From: Semisulcospira habei
Taxonomy: Eukaryota; Mollusca; Gastropoda; Semisulcospiridae
NCBI GenBank assembly: GCA_036245525.1
Contig: BTPG01000002.1
Location: forward strand, 121,683,451 to 121,747,450
Direction of reading: 5' to 3'
DNA: 64,000 bases
A program made the translations under genes and the position numbers. The notes under the pieces were generated by a model. It saw nothing but the letters and a program-made list of their open reading frames with translations. It was not told the DNA's origin and did not search any database. Shown here piece by piece: positions 1-9,144 of the stretch; positions within the stretch are counted from its first letter, which is position 1; the number at the start of each line of letters is the position of its first letter.

Positions 1-140
1 CTGTTCCTGACGGGAAAGCAGGTCCCATCGTTGCCTGACCGGCTCCTCTCTCTCGGAGTGGCGGGCACATCCGGTAGAGGAGCTTCCTTCACCGCGTAGA
101 GTGCTGACCGGGGTCGCTGTGTACCCCTCTCAGCTCTCCC

Positions 141-172
<32 letters not shown>

Positions 173-794
173 GGGGGCTCCTGAGGCCTGGCTCTGACGG
201 GGAAGCACGTCACGTCGGTGGCTGACAGGCTTGTCTCTCAAAGCGGTGGGTCAGGGCTCCTGAGGCCTGGTCCAGATGGGAAGGCACGTCCCGTCGGCGG
301 CTGACAGGCTTCTCTATCTCTGAGTGGAGGGTCAGGGAATCTGATGCCTGGTCCTGACGGGGAAGCACGTCCCGTCAGCGGCTGACCGGGACACTGTATC
401 AGAGTGGCGGGTCAGGGCTCCTGAGGTCTGGACCAGACAGGAAACCAAGTCCCGTCGGCGGCTGACAGGCTTTCTCTCTCTCTCTCTTAGCGGAGAAGCC
501 CGGTCCCAGGGGACCGGGGGGGGGGGGGGGGGGGGGGGGAGCAGGGCCGACGCGTCGACAATCCTACGATACGATATCCGAGATGGCGTGCCTATGGGGT
601 CCTGGAACGGCGGCGGCCTCGCTTGGGGTGGGTGGTTCCTTGGACCAAGTTGGCCTATCCCTAATGTAGAAGGCCCCCAGCTGCGACCACCACTCATCGA
701 CCCATGTAGCGCAACCCAAACACGGCAGGCAAACAACGTGGGAGTCACTGGGCCACTGGAAATGTCCGCCCAGGTGCAGGCCTTCACCTGTGTA
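1..794 (-). pseudogene. Gag-like N-terminal region of element E
   Basis: Read on the minus strand from 794. The family's Cys-rich start is recognisable but broken: the downstream half reads FQWPSDSHVVCLPCLGC, followed by WSQLGAFYIRDRP, matching the W-x-Q-L-W-x-x-Y-R-R module of the sister elements. The first CxxC pair is out of frame because of a small deletion near 765-775. Further in, the coding sequence runs into homopolymer G tracts (156-177, 520-539) and an 80-bp tandem repeat. It is a decayed Gag fragment, not a host gene. Confidence 0.6.
178..500 (-). repeat. 80-bp tandem repeat within Gag of element E
   Basis: Four units begin near 178, 258, 338 and 418, each starting with a form of CTCCTGAGGCCTGGTC and containing CACGTCCCGTCGGCGGCTGAC. 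The period is 80 bp, not a multiple of three, so consecutive units are read in different frames. The repeat is preceded by a GT run and a G homopolymer. Confidence 0.75.
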
Positions 795-948
795 CTGTAA
801 CAGAAAGCAGACATGCCACCGCGGGAGCGCGGGACCTCTTGGTAGAGGACACGTGCCCACGACCGGTCGCGAACCTATCTCTCGCCAATGCCGCCGCCCG
901 GGAAACGTCGCTGGTCGAGAGGCATTAACCGAGGCCTTACCTTGTCAT
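795..948 (-). other. 8-nt first coding exon plus intron, element E
   Basis: On the minus strand, ATGACAAG (948-941) is followed directly by a donor GTAAGGCC. The acceptor CTGTTACAG ends at 795, giving a 146-nt intron. The same arrangement at the same place occurs in elements A, B, C and D, which is what makes it credible here. The split codon is AG|T. The second codon is ACA instead of the GCN seen in the others. Confidence 0.6.
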
Positions 949-1475
949 CACCCACCAGCTACAAGGTAATGCCACCAGTGACCGACCACCAAGGTAATCC
1001 ACACTCCAAGGTAATCCAAACCACACACAACACCAAGCACTACGCCAAATCCACCGGTAATCCAACCATACACAGCTGAAGAGACGAAGGCTGAACACAA
1101 CCGTAAAGACTGGCAGGATAATACCAAGCACGTGACCGTATAGGGAGGCTGGGGAGGCCACTCAGGGTTTTTTGTTAACGACTCCCTGGAGTCGCCTCCC
1201 TGGTTGTGTAGTGTACACAACGGATGCTTAGGCTGAAATCGGAAAGCTAAGTGTACATTCCTATTAGTAATGCCATCGGTATGAATTTTGAGAAAACAAA
1301 GCTGGAGGTGAGCTTGATGAGCATGAGGCACAGACTTTCATGAGCCCTTGCAGTTGAAGGGGCACATGTGCATCTATGTTTCTTCTGGGGTAGATGAGGA
1401 ACTAGAAAGAAAGTACATTTTGGTGGAATTCAAACAGCATACTAAATAAGATAATTCCAAGAGATAAATATGCAT

Positions 1476-1540
1476 GAAAAGACAATTATGACACAATTTA
1501 TTACATTTTGAGGGTAAACCCTTTTTCTAACCCTTTAGCT
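1476..1540 (+). repeat. Penelope-like element terminal fragment (possible)
   Basis: GAAAAGACAATTATGACACA followed by ATTTATTACATTTTGAGGGTAAACCC resembles the stretch at 50,689-50,750, which flanks the Penelope-like element in the duplicated block. Only about 65 bp are shared, so this is a tentative relic. The surrounding 1,300-1,590 holds nothing else I recognise. Confidence 0.35.
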
Positions 1541-1588
1541 GTTGGTCGCAACTTTAGTTGTGATAATTCCTTGAAATATCATTGTGAC

Positions 1589-1671
1589 AAATGTCACTAC
1601 CATAGGGGCCCGATGATAGTAGCTTTGACTAATGCAAATCCACTGCGCCACCCCGTGCGCGCCAGCGCCTA
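1589..1671 (-). repeat. 83-bp repeat, inverted partner of 5,904-5,978
   Basis: The reverse complement of this stretch matches 5,904-5,978 with only a few mismatches over about 75 bases, including GGTGGCGCAGTGGATTTGCA and CTACTATCATCGGGCCCCTA. The GGCGCAGTGG core resembles a tRNA-type A box, so a SINE head is possible, but no B box is visible. Confidence 0.6.
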
Positions 1672-1799
1672 CTAAGCTCAAGTTTTGTTTCCAGTTTTCT
1701 AAAAAAATATGCATATTGAGTATAAAAATCTGTGGTCATTTCATTAATTTCAATGTGACCCATCAATTTAATTGTAACTATTTTGGATTAAGAACATAA

Positions 1800-3000
1800 G
1801 GCAGCAGGCCCTGATGAAATTTCTCCTGGCCTTTTGCGTTACTGTGCCGACCAGCTCTCGGGCGTTCTTACAGTCATATTTAACTGGTCACAACAGGCAT
1901 GCAAGGTTCCACACTGTCTCAAAAAGTCAACTATTATCCCCGTACCAAAAAAGGCAACCATCAGTACCCTTAACGACTACAGGCCTGTGGCATTGACCTC
2001 CGTCATAATGAAAACGCTCGAGCTGCTGATTCTGCAGCACATCAAGTCTATCATGACCCCTCCCTCGATCCCTATCAGTTTGCTTACCGCGCGAACCGAT
2101 CAGTAGAGGACGCTGTGTCGCTAGGACTGCACTATATTCTGCAGCTTCTGGAGAAGCCACATGCGTATGTTAGGCTGCTTTTTGTTGATTACAGCAGCGC
2201 ATTCAACACTATCATACCGTCCAAACTGCATGAAAAGCTGCTGCAGTTTTACCGCGCCGCCATTGAGAGCATTCTTACCTTCTCAATGACGGTGTCGTAT
2301 GGCAGCGCAACCGACAAAGCCTGCAAGAAACTAAATAGGGTGATCAAAACAGCATCTCATATTGTTGGAAGCGATCTCCTCTCGCTGGAATCTCTGTAAC
2401 ACGCACGCACCACCAAGAGAGCGAGCTCCATCATACATGACGAGCACCATCCTGCACATAGCCTGTTCGAGCCCTTGCCATCTGACTTACGCTTTAGATC
2501 CATCAAGGCCAAAACCACTCATTTTCAGAAGAGCTTTTATCCCTTGGCTGTTCAGGCCCTGTCTAATGTGGCTGTGATATGATTTAATTCAGCAGATTGA
2601 CTAAAGTCCTTTTAGAATTACCTACAACCTATCTTAGTTGTTTATAGTTCTTTATATGTTCTATCAAACCTCTTCTTAAACAGGATATACAGTTTTACGA
2701 ATAGATATGAATGTAGCTAATCTGTTTTCGCTGCGGCTCACTTGGCGGTCTTTGTTGTCATAATATGTTTATTATGCTATAGGTTTATTTTACTTCACTT
2801 ACTTAGATGTGTGTGCACACTTCATAGAATGACTGCTATACACATGTGTGTTTTGTTATTTTAGTGTCTGCTTGATTGTGATGTATTATGTTTCATGTGT
2901 TGATGGTCATATGGACGCTCGTCAGCTATGCCACAAAAAATTCCTAATGTTTATGCATATGGCAATAAAGTTTATCTTATCTTATCTCTTATCTTATAAA
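1800..3000 (+). pseudogene. LINE fragment, RT (CR1/L2/Rex-like)
   Basis: Plus-strand remnants of a non-LTR reverse transcriptase. [15 protein letters not shown] and [16 protein letters not shown] (1,800-2,025) are the N-terminal RT blocks, and FVDYSSAFNTIIPSKL (2,180-2,230) is the A motif with its catalytic Asp. The text then jumps to FYRAAIESILTFSMTVSYGS (from about 2,250), a C-terminal block, so the core with the YADD box has been deleted. Frame breaks occur near 2,100. The 3' end at about 2,945-2,998 has an AATAAA followed by a TTATC-type repeat, as in CR1/L2 elements. Confidence 0.75.
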
Positions 3001-3036
3001 GGGGGGGGGGGGTCTGCAAACAGGGGCTGCTGCTAA

Positions 3037-3182
3037 AGCTTCTATCATCTGGAGTTGGAGGCATGATGTACCGATGGCTGAAAGACTTCCTCTTCAACAG
3101 AATTGCATGATTGAAGTCGACGGCACACTCAGCAGTCTTGTCAAACTCAGAGAAGATGTATCTCAGGGAGGTGTAATGTCCG
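3037..3182 (+). pseudogene. LINE RT fragment (RT palm), plus strand
   Basis: The plus strand encodes VGGMMYRWLKDFLFNRI, then after a one-base shift IEVDGTLSSLVKLRED and SQGGVMS, which is the segment preceding the YADD box in a LINE RT. It is preceded by a 12-G run at 3,001-3,012. The matching downstream RT piece of what looks like the same family lies in opposite orientation at 3,560-4,062. Confidence 0.6.
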
Positions 3183-3559
3183 TAAAATATGTTGAAGGTT
3201 GGACTGTATTCTGATCAAAATGTGACCAATCAATTTGTTTGCTGTTTGTTTAGTGGAAAAAAAAGGCAAAACTGATAGACTGAATGAGTGAAACTAGCTG
3301 GTCTTTTAGGAGATATTTTACCTAGCGTAAGGTGGGTATGGTCTTTTCTTCTCATTTATTTGCATCTAGAAAGGTGTAAATATGAATATGCGTAATAAAG
3401 TTTCATGGTTCCTAACAGCCAAAACAATGTTAAGAAAATATTCCAGATAGCTCAAAGAATGTCACTGCATCATGAGAATGACCCATGTTCTGCATCTTGT
3501 CAAGCCTGCCATTTTTGGTTTTTCAGGGAGTGTTTCATGTTGTGGAAGTATCTTGGTAC

Positions 3560-4062
3560 CCCACTACTGGTCTGAACAAACTGGTGTTTGCTTGCGCCAG
3601 GATGCTGTAATTTGCGCCAATGTGGTCCCCACCAGTTTCTTCATCAGCTCTAGCTTCCATGGCTTTGATGTGAGGCCTCCACATGAATCCAGTAATTTAT
3701 TTGTTGCCAGTAAAGTTGGCCTGTCTGTCTTTGGTACTAGTAGGTCTCCAGTTTTCAAGGTGACCTCTTCCATCTGATTGAAAGAGATGGTCTAGCTCAG
3801 TTTCAGTGGCCATCTTTCAGTCCAGCTGCTGACTCTATTGACGGCATCCTGGATTCTGCAGGATGCTATTTGAGTATGTTCTGCAGCGCTCCACACTGCA
3901 AAGTCATCCGCATGGAGGATGTTCGAGACGAACCTTGGTACTGCTGTACTGTACTGATGTCATTAATGTTGACCAAGAACAGCATCAGACACATCACCTC
4001 CCTGAGGTACACCTTCAAGCAGTTTGACAAGACTGCTGAATGTACTTCAGTCTTGCTGTTCT
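3560..4062 (-). pseudogene. LINE RT fragment with ADDFAVW box, minus strand
   Basis: The minus strand reads LLEGVPQGG, then (shifted) FLVNINDI, then ADDFAVWSAAEHTQIASC, which contains the catalytic Asp-Asp box. This is followed by VSSWTERWPLKLS and, after a stop, EEVTLKTGDLLVPKTDRPT and SKPWKLELMKKLVGT. It is an RT palm and thumb fragment with frameshifts. The first part overlaps in content with the plus-strand fragment at 3,037-3,182, so these are two head-to-head copies or a 5'-inverted insertion. Confidence 0.65.
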
Positions 4063-4311
4063 ATTAAAGAGGAAGTTCTTCAGTGGCAGCCCCTGTTTAC
4101 AGACTTTACATACTTTAACAAAAACAAACAAAAAAAGAATTACAATGAAATTGATTGGTTACATTGAAATTAATGAAATGATCACAAATTTTAAGCTCAA
4201 TGTGCATACTTTGTTAAGAAAATTGGCAACAAAAATATTTAAACAAAGGTGTATGACATAAGCAATTGTTATGATCATTTTGCGTTCCTTTGCGTACTGG
4301 TAAAATGGGTT

Positions 4312-4637
4312 AGTTAGTTATTTGGGTTTAACGCCGAGCAGGCGACTAAGGCCATCTCACGGCAGGATGGGTAAAAATCTGGTCAGCCAGACTAAAAGCA
4401 AGGTCTTAAGACAAGATGTAAATATAGATTAAAAATCTCAGGCTAAAATGTCGCACATGTCTTTAAAAGAAACGTCTACAGACTCTCAAAAAGGGCAAAT
4501 AAAAAAGATTCACATAGTCTATGAATGCTCAGATCTTGTTAAAAATATTGCATGCTCGCAAGAAATTGAAGATTTTGTCCGGGGGAACATCCCGGAACAA
4601 AACCTTCAAGGAGTCTGCTGTGAAGTGTTTATATCTG
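4312..4637 (-). mobile_element. 5'-truncated 3' end of I/Nimb-like LINE
   Basis: The minus strand encodes the ORF2 tail (LFRDVPPDKIFNFL, then a stop after FNKI) and the 3' UTR ending GTTAAACCCAAATAACTAAC near 4,312. It matches the 3' ends at 54,046-54,571 and 58,300-58,640. The insertion is truncated at its 5' side near 4,637, as is typical of target-primed reverse transcription. Confidence 0.75.
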
Positions 4638-4739
4638 GGGGTAGGGCAGCAGATTCAGCCACTGTGGCCCCTAAATGAATCACAGCATCATAAATCAGGT
4701 TGGGAGCAACTGTGGCACTCTATCCTAACCATTAAAACC

Positions 4740-5903
4740 TAAAAAAAAAGACCTATCAGTTGTATACCAAATTTCTGAGGGCATCGGAGACAATGTACGT
4801 TTCCCAATTTGGCAATTTTAAATGGGAAAAAGCTATCATTCACCACAAACATATCGTAAAGGATGCCGACTTTCCTCATTTTTTGCACTTTATGCTCAAA
4901 TTATTAAAACTTAATAGGTAAAGTGAGGTCAAAATAAAATGGTATAACTTTAGTAAGTTTTTCGAATTAATTTTGTGTATTTTTACAACTTGGGGGTAGG
5001 AATACAAAATCAACCAATGTGTCACTCATAGTGATCACAACATCACCTATACAAGTTTATAATAATTGTGACATCCTGTTTTAATGACGTAAGCCTGAAA
5101 ATGCACTGCCAGTGCTATAGAAAATGTCTGAAGGCATCTGACACATTATTTTTGTCTTTTTTTTGCGATTTTGCGGAAATGGACATTTACTGGGTGCACA
5201 AATACCTTTTCTATGAGCCACAGATTCGATATTTTTTTTCATTCTGTTTTTTGCAGAGGACGCCTTAACATAATATTGCCTGATTTGGGCTTCTGGAATG
5301 CATTCAGATTTATTTAGAGGAAAATGTTTCTCAAGCTCATATTAGCATCAGCAAAGAGCGTGAATGGGGGTACCTTTGCGCCATCGGCTATGTATCTGGT
5401 GTGTTCCTAAGGATTTTAGGGGAACATCGCTTAAACATCTCAGGATATACTAAAGTACACTTTGAAACCCATCTTATTGAGTACTGGGGGGGGGGGGGGG
5501 GGGGATGCACGTTAGATCGGGCTAGCTCCTGTACTACTAAAGCAACTGCTGCGTGCAACCCGGGTCACAAGTTCATGCTGACAGTAAGACGCATTCTTGT
5601 TTTAATTTTATTGGATATGCTAATTTACATAAACCAATGAAAATGAGCATGCGGCGTATTTTCAGCCGCATCTAAAACCCTTACTCGATGTCTGCTATGA
5701 ATGATGCTTGACTGTGCAAAACTATCAGTTTTGATCGGAGGACAAGGTTGTTATAGATTTGTGGCAAAATATCTACCGAGTCTGTTCAGTTCGAGGTTTT
5801 AGGCGGATGGCTGCTTTGAGGGTTGAAAACTGCTCTGAAATCACAGTGCTTCGCCGCTTTGTGTGATTTCGTTTCCTCCCTTGTATTCTGTCTTGAGCAT
5901 TAA
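4740..5903. other. Non-coding stretch, nothing recognised
   Basis: AT-rich sequence with no convincing exon, RNA gene or known repeat. It contains a G homopolymer at about 5,487-5,504. It probably lies downstream of, or in an intron of, the host gene. Confidence 0.5.
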
Positions 5904-5978
5904 TTGGCGTTGGCGCGCACGCGGTGGCGCAGTGGATTTGCATTAGTCAAAGCTACTATCATCGGGCCCCTATGGTCG
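5904..5978 (+). repeat. Repeat, inverted partner of 1,589-1,671
   Basis: See 1,589-1,671. The two copies face each other 4.2 kb apart with about 95% identity by eye. This orientation reads GGCGCGCACGCGGTGGCGCA, then GTGGATTTGCATTAG. Confidence 0.6.
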
Positions 5979-6151
5979 CTACAGACAGACAATGGGTAAA
6001 ATGGATGTACAGACAATAATACAATTCTCTACTTAGGTTTTTGTCTGATATACAATAGTCATGCTACTGCTAATAGCTATCTTCAAACAGTGTTAGAATC
6101 AATCAAGTTGCGCAAGCACTAAACTTTACAGCAGTAAAACAAACTACTCAC

Positions 6152-6199
6152 TGCCTGTGATGGACTGATGTGTGCTAAAGACGACACCACCACCTGCAC
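6152..6199 (-). CDS. Possible small linker exon of the ShK gene
   Basis: On the minus strand an acceptor CTGTCAACAG precedes 48 nt ending before a donor GTGAGTAG. Read in phase 1 it gives AGGGVVFSTHQSITG, a low-complexity linker. Entry and exit phases (1 and 1) match the preceding 51-nt exon at 6,929-6,979. If the donor is not used, the frame stops after two more codons (SE, then TAG), so it could also be a terminal exon. There is no domain evidence; the call rests on splice signals and phase only. Confidence 0.35.
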
Positions 6200-6210
6200 C
6201 TGTTGACAGA

Positions 6211-6402
6211 TTAACCCATTTATGGGACATTTTTGAGGTGTCACCTAATGACCATATGCCAGTTGCAGGAGATAGGCCGACCATGATAATTCAAGGGTAG
6301 TGCCAGATTAGCTTGCCCCCTAATGGCGCCGAGCTAATCTGGAACTACCCACCCTTGAATTGTCACAGTCGGCCCATCTCCCACTGGGGCTACAGGGGTA
6401 AA
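6211..6402. repeat. Hairpin MITE-like element R2, copy 1
   Basis: The ends are TTAACCCATTTA and a GGGGTAAA-type end. The centre is a long palindrome, AATTCAAGGGTAGTGCCAGA / GCTAATCTGGAACTACC, around a GGCGCC-like loop (6,285-6,375). It belongs to a family with copies at 17,868, 24,595, 26,011, 41,243 (fragment), 42,611 and 43,578. This copy starts 12 nt from the acceptor of the possible exon at 6,152-6,199. Confidence 0.75.
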
Positions 6403-6928
6403 ATTCAGGCCAAATTTATCACCAAGTATAGGTACGACAAAAATGACAATTCTCATTGGACTTTATGGACCTAGATTTGTAAGGCCCACATCGCAGACCA
6501 ACATACACACACTTGTCAAAACAGGAACATGCACATGCTCAAAACCAGACACTAGTTCATTAAAAATCAGCGGGTCTGTTAAGACCCTTTGAATATGACG
6601 CAGCAAGGAGGGACATTTTTAGCATATCAAGAAAATTCCTGACGGAACGCAATCGTACTAAATGCATGTAACATGCATGCCAGGTATCACTGATGTCCAC
6701 ACATGCTACACGTATTTAGTACGATGGCGATATGAAAATTGTCAATATAAAGGAAAATAAGATTATAGTCAAACCTGCATGTAACAGTCACCTAACCACT
6801 ATAATCATATAACGGATCTTCATATAATACACTTAAAGGGGGGTTATACCTCTTGGACGGCTGCTACAGACAGGTGTGCACTATATAAAGGTGGCTGCTA
6901 GAGCAAATTTGACTGTACTTGTACTTAC
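6403..6928. other. Intron, nothing recognised
   Basis: AT-rich intronic sequence between the possible exon at 6.15 kb and the exon at 6.93 kb. No coding, repeat or RNA signal was found. Confidence 0.5.
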
Positions 6929-6979
6929 AGACACCTCCTTGGCCAAGGACGGCAAAAACATCGCCTTCTCCCAGTTGAC
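6929..6979 (-). CDS. ShK gene exon: end of the unnamed C-terminal domain
   Basis: The acceptor GTTTTCAG precedes the exon and a consensus donor GTAAGT follows. Its 51 nt in phase 1-1 read QLGEGDVFAVLGQGGV after the split Gly codon. It joins the exon at 17,052-17,212 in phase, continuing AHFNR with GQLGEGDVFAVL. A hydrophobic VFAVL strand of this kind closes the domain in the family as I remember it. The following intron contains LINE and Penelope relics. Confidence 0.8.
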
Positions 6980-7324
6980 CTGAAAACAACAACATGCAGA
7001 ATGTTTAACACCATCACTGCTGAGGAACAGTGAAAACAATCCAACTGCAAGAGGCACAGATCCTCATGAGCCCCTGCTTTGGATCCTTGGACGTCTGGGG
7101 CTCTTTGGTGCTGAATGACCAAAGACTTCAAAAACGCAGTCTACATTCACTAGCAGTGAGGGGGTTAAAACAGCACGCTAACAAAGACATATTGACCAAG
7201 ATGGCTCATGTGCAGTGCTTTATTACCTTGGTGCCTAAAGATACCAAGCTAATCAGGCACTATCTTCCAACTATCCTACTTCACCGATTCATCATTATTC
7301 ACACTGAAAGTAAAATGGATGAAA

Positions 7325-7453
7325 CCAACGACAAGATGGGATAAACCATAGCCCACAAAGTCCCTTCTATATGAGAGCTGTTTTCGCTGTCAAGTGTCTC
7401 TGCCTTTTTGTCTTTGACCTGATTCTGATGTTGAAATATCTCTTATTGAAAAA
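7325..7453 (+). repeat. Repeat R1 copy 1, left part (interrupted by element A)
   Basis: ACAAGATGGGATAAACCATA through TGTTGAAATATCTCTTATTG matches 52,617-52,739 base for base with few changes. The repeat resumes at 13,655 on the other side of element A, so A was inserted into this R1 copy. Confidence 0.85.
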
Positions 7454-7790
7454 TGTATTTTTCTCTAAAATATATTTTTCCGAAAAATACCATACCGATG
7501 GCATTACTATATGGAAGGTACACTTAGCTTACCGATTTCAGCCTAAGAATCTGTTGTGTATACATACACAACCAGGGAGGCGACTCTAGGGAGTCGTTAC
7601 CAAGAAACCCTGAGTAGCCTCCCTTCCCTCCCTATCCAGTCACGCGTGCAGTGGTGCCATGCCAGTCGAACGCTTAGTGCTCCGGCAGCAACCGGGGTAG
7701 GGAGGGGGGGGGGGGGGGTCCATCCGAGTAATGCCATCGGTAAGTATTTTTCGAAAAAATACATTTTAGAGAAAAATACATTTGTTAGCT
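7454..7790 (-). repeat. Element A 3' end: outer end, terminal repeat and internal complementary region
   Basis: The outer end (TGTATTTTTCTCTAAAATAT and CGAAAAATAC, then CGATGGCATTACTA) is followed by the inverted terminal repeat. A reverse copy of the outer end follows at 7,728-7,785 (AGTAATGCCATCGGTAAGTA, then TTTTAGAGAAAAATACATTTGTT). In elements B, C and D this internal complementary region also contains the complement of the other outer end. In A that half is missing, because sequence resumes with a recombinase fragment. Confidence 0.8.
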
Positions 7791-7796
7791 TTGAGT

Positions 7797-9140
7797 CCGC
7801 CCACCACCCCACAGCCGCCACAATGTCCCACACGGCGCTGTTTCGGTCAAACGCGATGCTCATGGAGATCGTCTGCGCAGAGATATCGTCCCTGCCAGGG
7901 GATAATCAGCGCACAGAGCCTGCACTGCAGGGAGTTTGCGCTTTATAAATATAATTATTATTATTAATTATTATTATAATGGCAGGAAGAGGCGGGTCCG
8001 GCCACGCCGGAAAGGCTTTGTCCTGCGCAGGTAGACTCGCAGTGCTCGGACCAGGTCCAGGTCTGGTCACGTCCCCTGAGCGGGCGCAGGATAATCACTG
8101 GGGCCCTGGCCGCGGGCAGCCGATTCTCCGCCAAGAAGGCGGGGTTTGTCAAGAGATGCACGGAGCCATCCGACCTGTGCTGTAGACAGGCCGGGTCCAC
8201 TGAGAGCGTGTGCAGGCGCCAGCAGGAAGCAGGTCTTCCGGGTTACGTCCGTCAGGTTGGCCAAGTGCAGAGTTTCAAACCTGCTCGAATTCAGCCAGGT
8301 AAGGACCATGGGGAGGTCCCAGCGAGGGATCAGCGAGTGCGGGACTGGACGCCGGAGCTCAAAATGGCGCATCAGGTCCGAGAGGTCCGGGCACGCCCCA
8401 GTGTCTGCGCGGCCCAAATGGCGGTACGTGTCTGCAACCATGGAAAGGCATCCCCGGATGGTGATAGGGGCCAGGATCTTCACTCGAAATAGCCACAGGA
8501 AGAATTCGGCTAGTTGGGGCGACATCAGGGCCGTGGGGGAGAGGAACCATCCCGGAAGACTCGCCACTTCGCCTTGTACACCCGGTGGGTGGAAGATCTG
8601 CGGGCCGCAGTGATAGCCTGCACTTCCGCATGCGAGAAACCTCTTGCGGAGAGGGTTTGCCCCACAACCTCCAGGCGTGTAGGAGGATCCGCTCCGGGCA
8701 TGGATGAAAGAGCTTCTGCCTGGGCTGCTTCAGCGTCGTGCGGGGGGGGGGGGGGGGGAGTGGGCAAGGGTAGGGGAGGGTCCGTGGCGAGGCTAAGGAG
8801 ATCGGTGGTCCAGCTAAACGGAGCGACGAGGAGAAGGATCGCGTTGCAACCCCTGAGCTTCAGCAAGATCTTGGGCACTAGCACCTTCGGAGGCCCTCCC
8901 AAGAGACGGAGAGAGCCTCTACCACCCACGCGAGGGGGTCCAGGAAGGGGGAGACGAAGATGGGTCAATCGAGTCGTGAACAGGTCGAGCATCAGGGGTC
9001 TCCCAGTGCGTGCAAATCAGACGGAAGATCTCCGAACGACCACTCGGTGTGCAGGAGCTGACCCTTCCGCGAAAGGGAGTCCGCAAGGACGTTCAGGCGG
9101 CCTGGAATGTGGCGAGCCCGGAGAGAGATGCCGCGATCCC
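7797..9140 (-). pseudogene. Element A tyrosine recombinase region
   Basis: The linker is readable (VLVPKILLKLRGCNAIL, RLEVVGQTLSARGFS), then the N-terminal and catalytic parts: LAPITIRGCLSMVADTYRHL, RWDLPMVLTWLNSSRFE, TDVTRKTCFLLA. The segment that in the sisters reads ASRVSELHAL, carrying the first catalytic Arg, has been cut out by a short deletion near 8,205-8,225. At the C-terminus FDRNSAVWDIVAAVGWWADS runs straight into the internal complementary region, so the catalytic Tyr of FARFYLRD is gone. Between them (7,860-7,980) sits an inserted tail with an ATT-rich end. It is inactive. A C-homopolymer at 8,741-8,758 lies in the linker. Confidence 0.8.
7860..7980 (+). repeat. Small SINE/LINE-tail-like insertion in element A
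   Basis: TTTGCGCTTTATAAATATAA followed by an ATT-rich run (7,930-7,978) interrupts the recombinase coding sequence. The same end, reverse complemented, lies at 11,248-11,290 in Gag. A GCGCTTTATAAAT end followed by ATT repeats is a frequent 3' end of short retroposons. The 5' limit is uncertain. Confidence 0.45.
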
Positions 9141-9144
9141 TGCA

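Larger units (their letters stand above)
1..1300 (-). mobile_element. DIRS-like element E, 5' part (cut by window edge)
   Basis: The 5' terminal part of a minus-strand DIRS-like retrotransposon. The terminal repeat at about 1,130-1,300 matches the 5' ends of elements A and B: a GC-rich stretch, then CTTAGGCTGAAATCGG, then AGTAATGCCATCGGTATG and the end motif GAG(A)AAACAAA. Inward lie an 8-nt start exon, an intron and the Cys-rich start of Gag. The rest of the element (pol, 3' end) lies beyond the left window edge. It belongs to the same subfamily as A, B and the mini-element at 53.7 kb by its terminal-repeat sequence. Confidence 0.8.
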
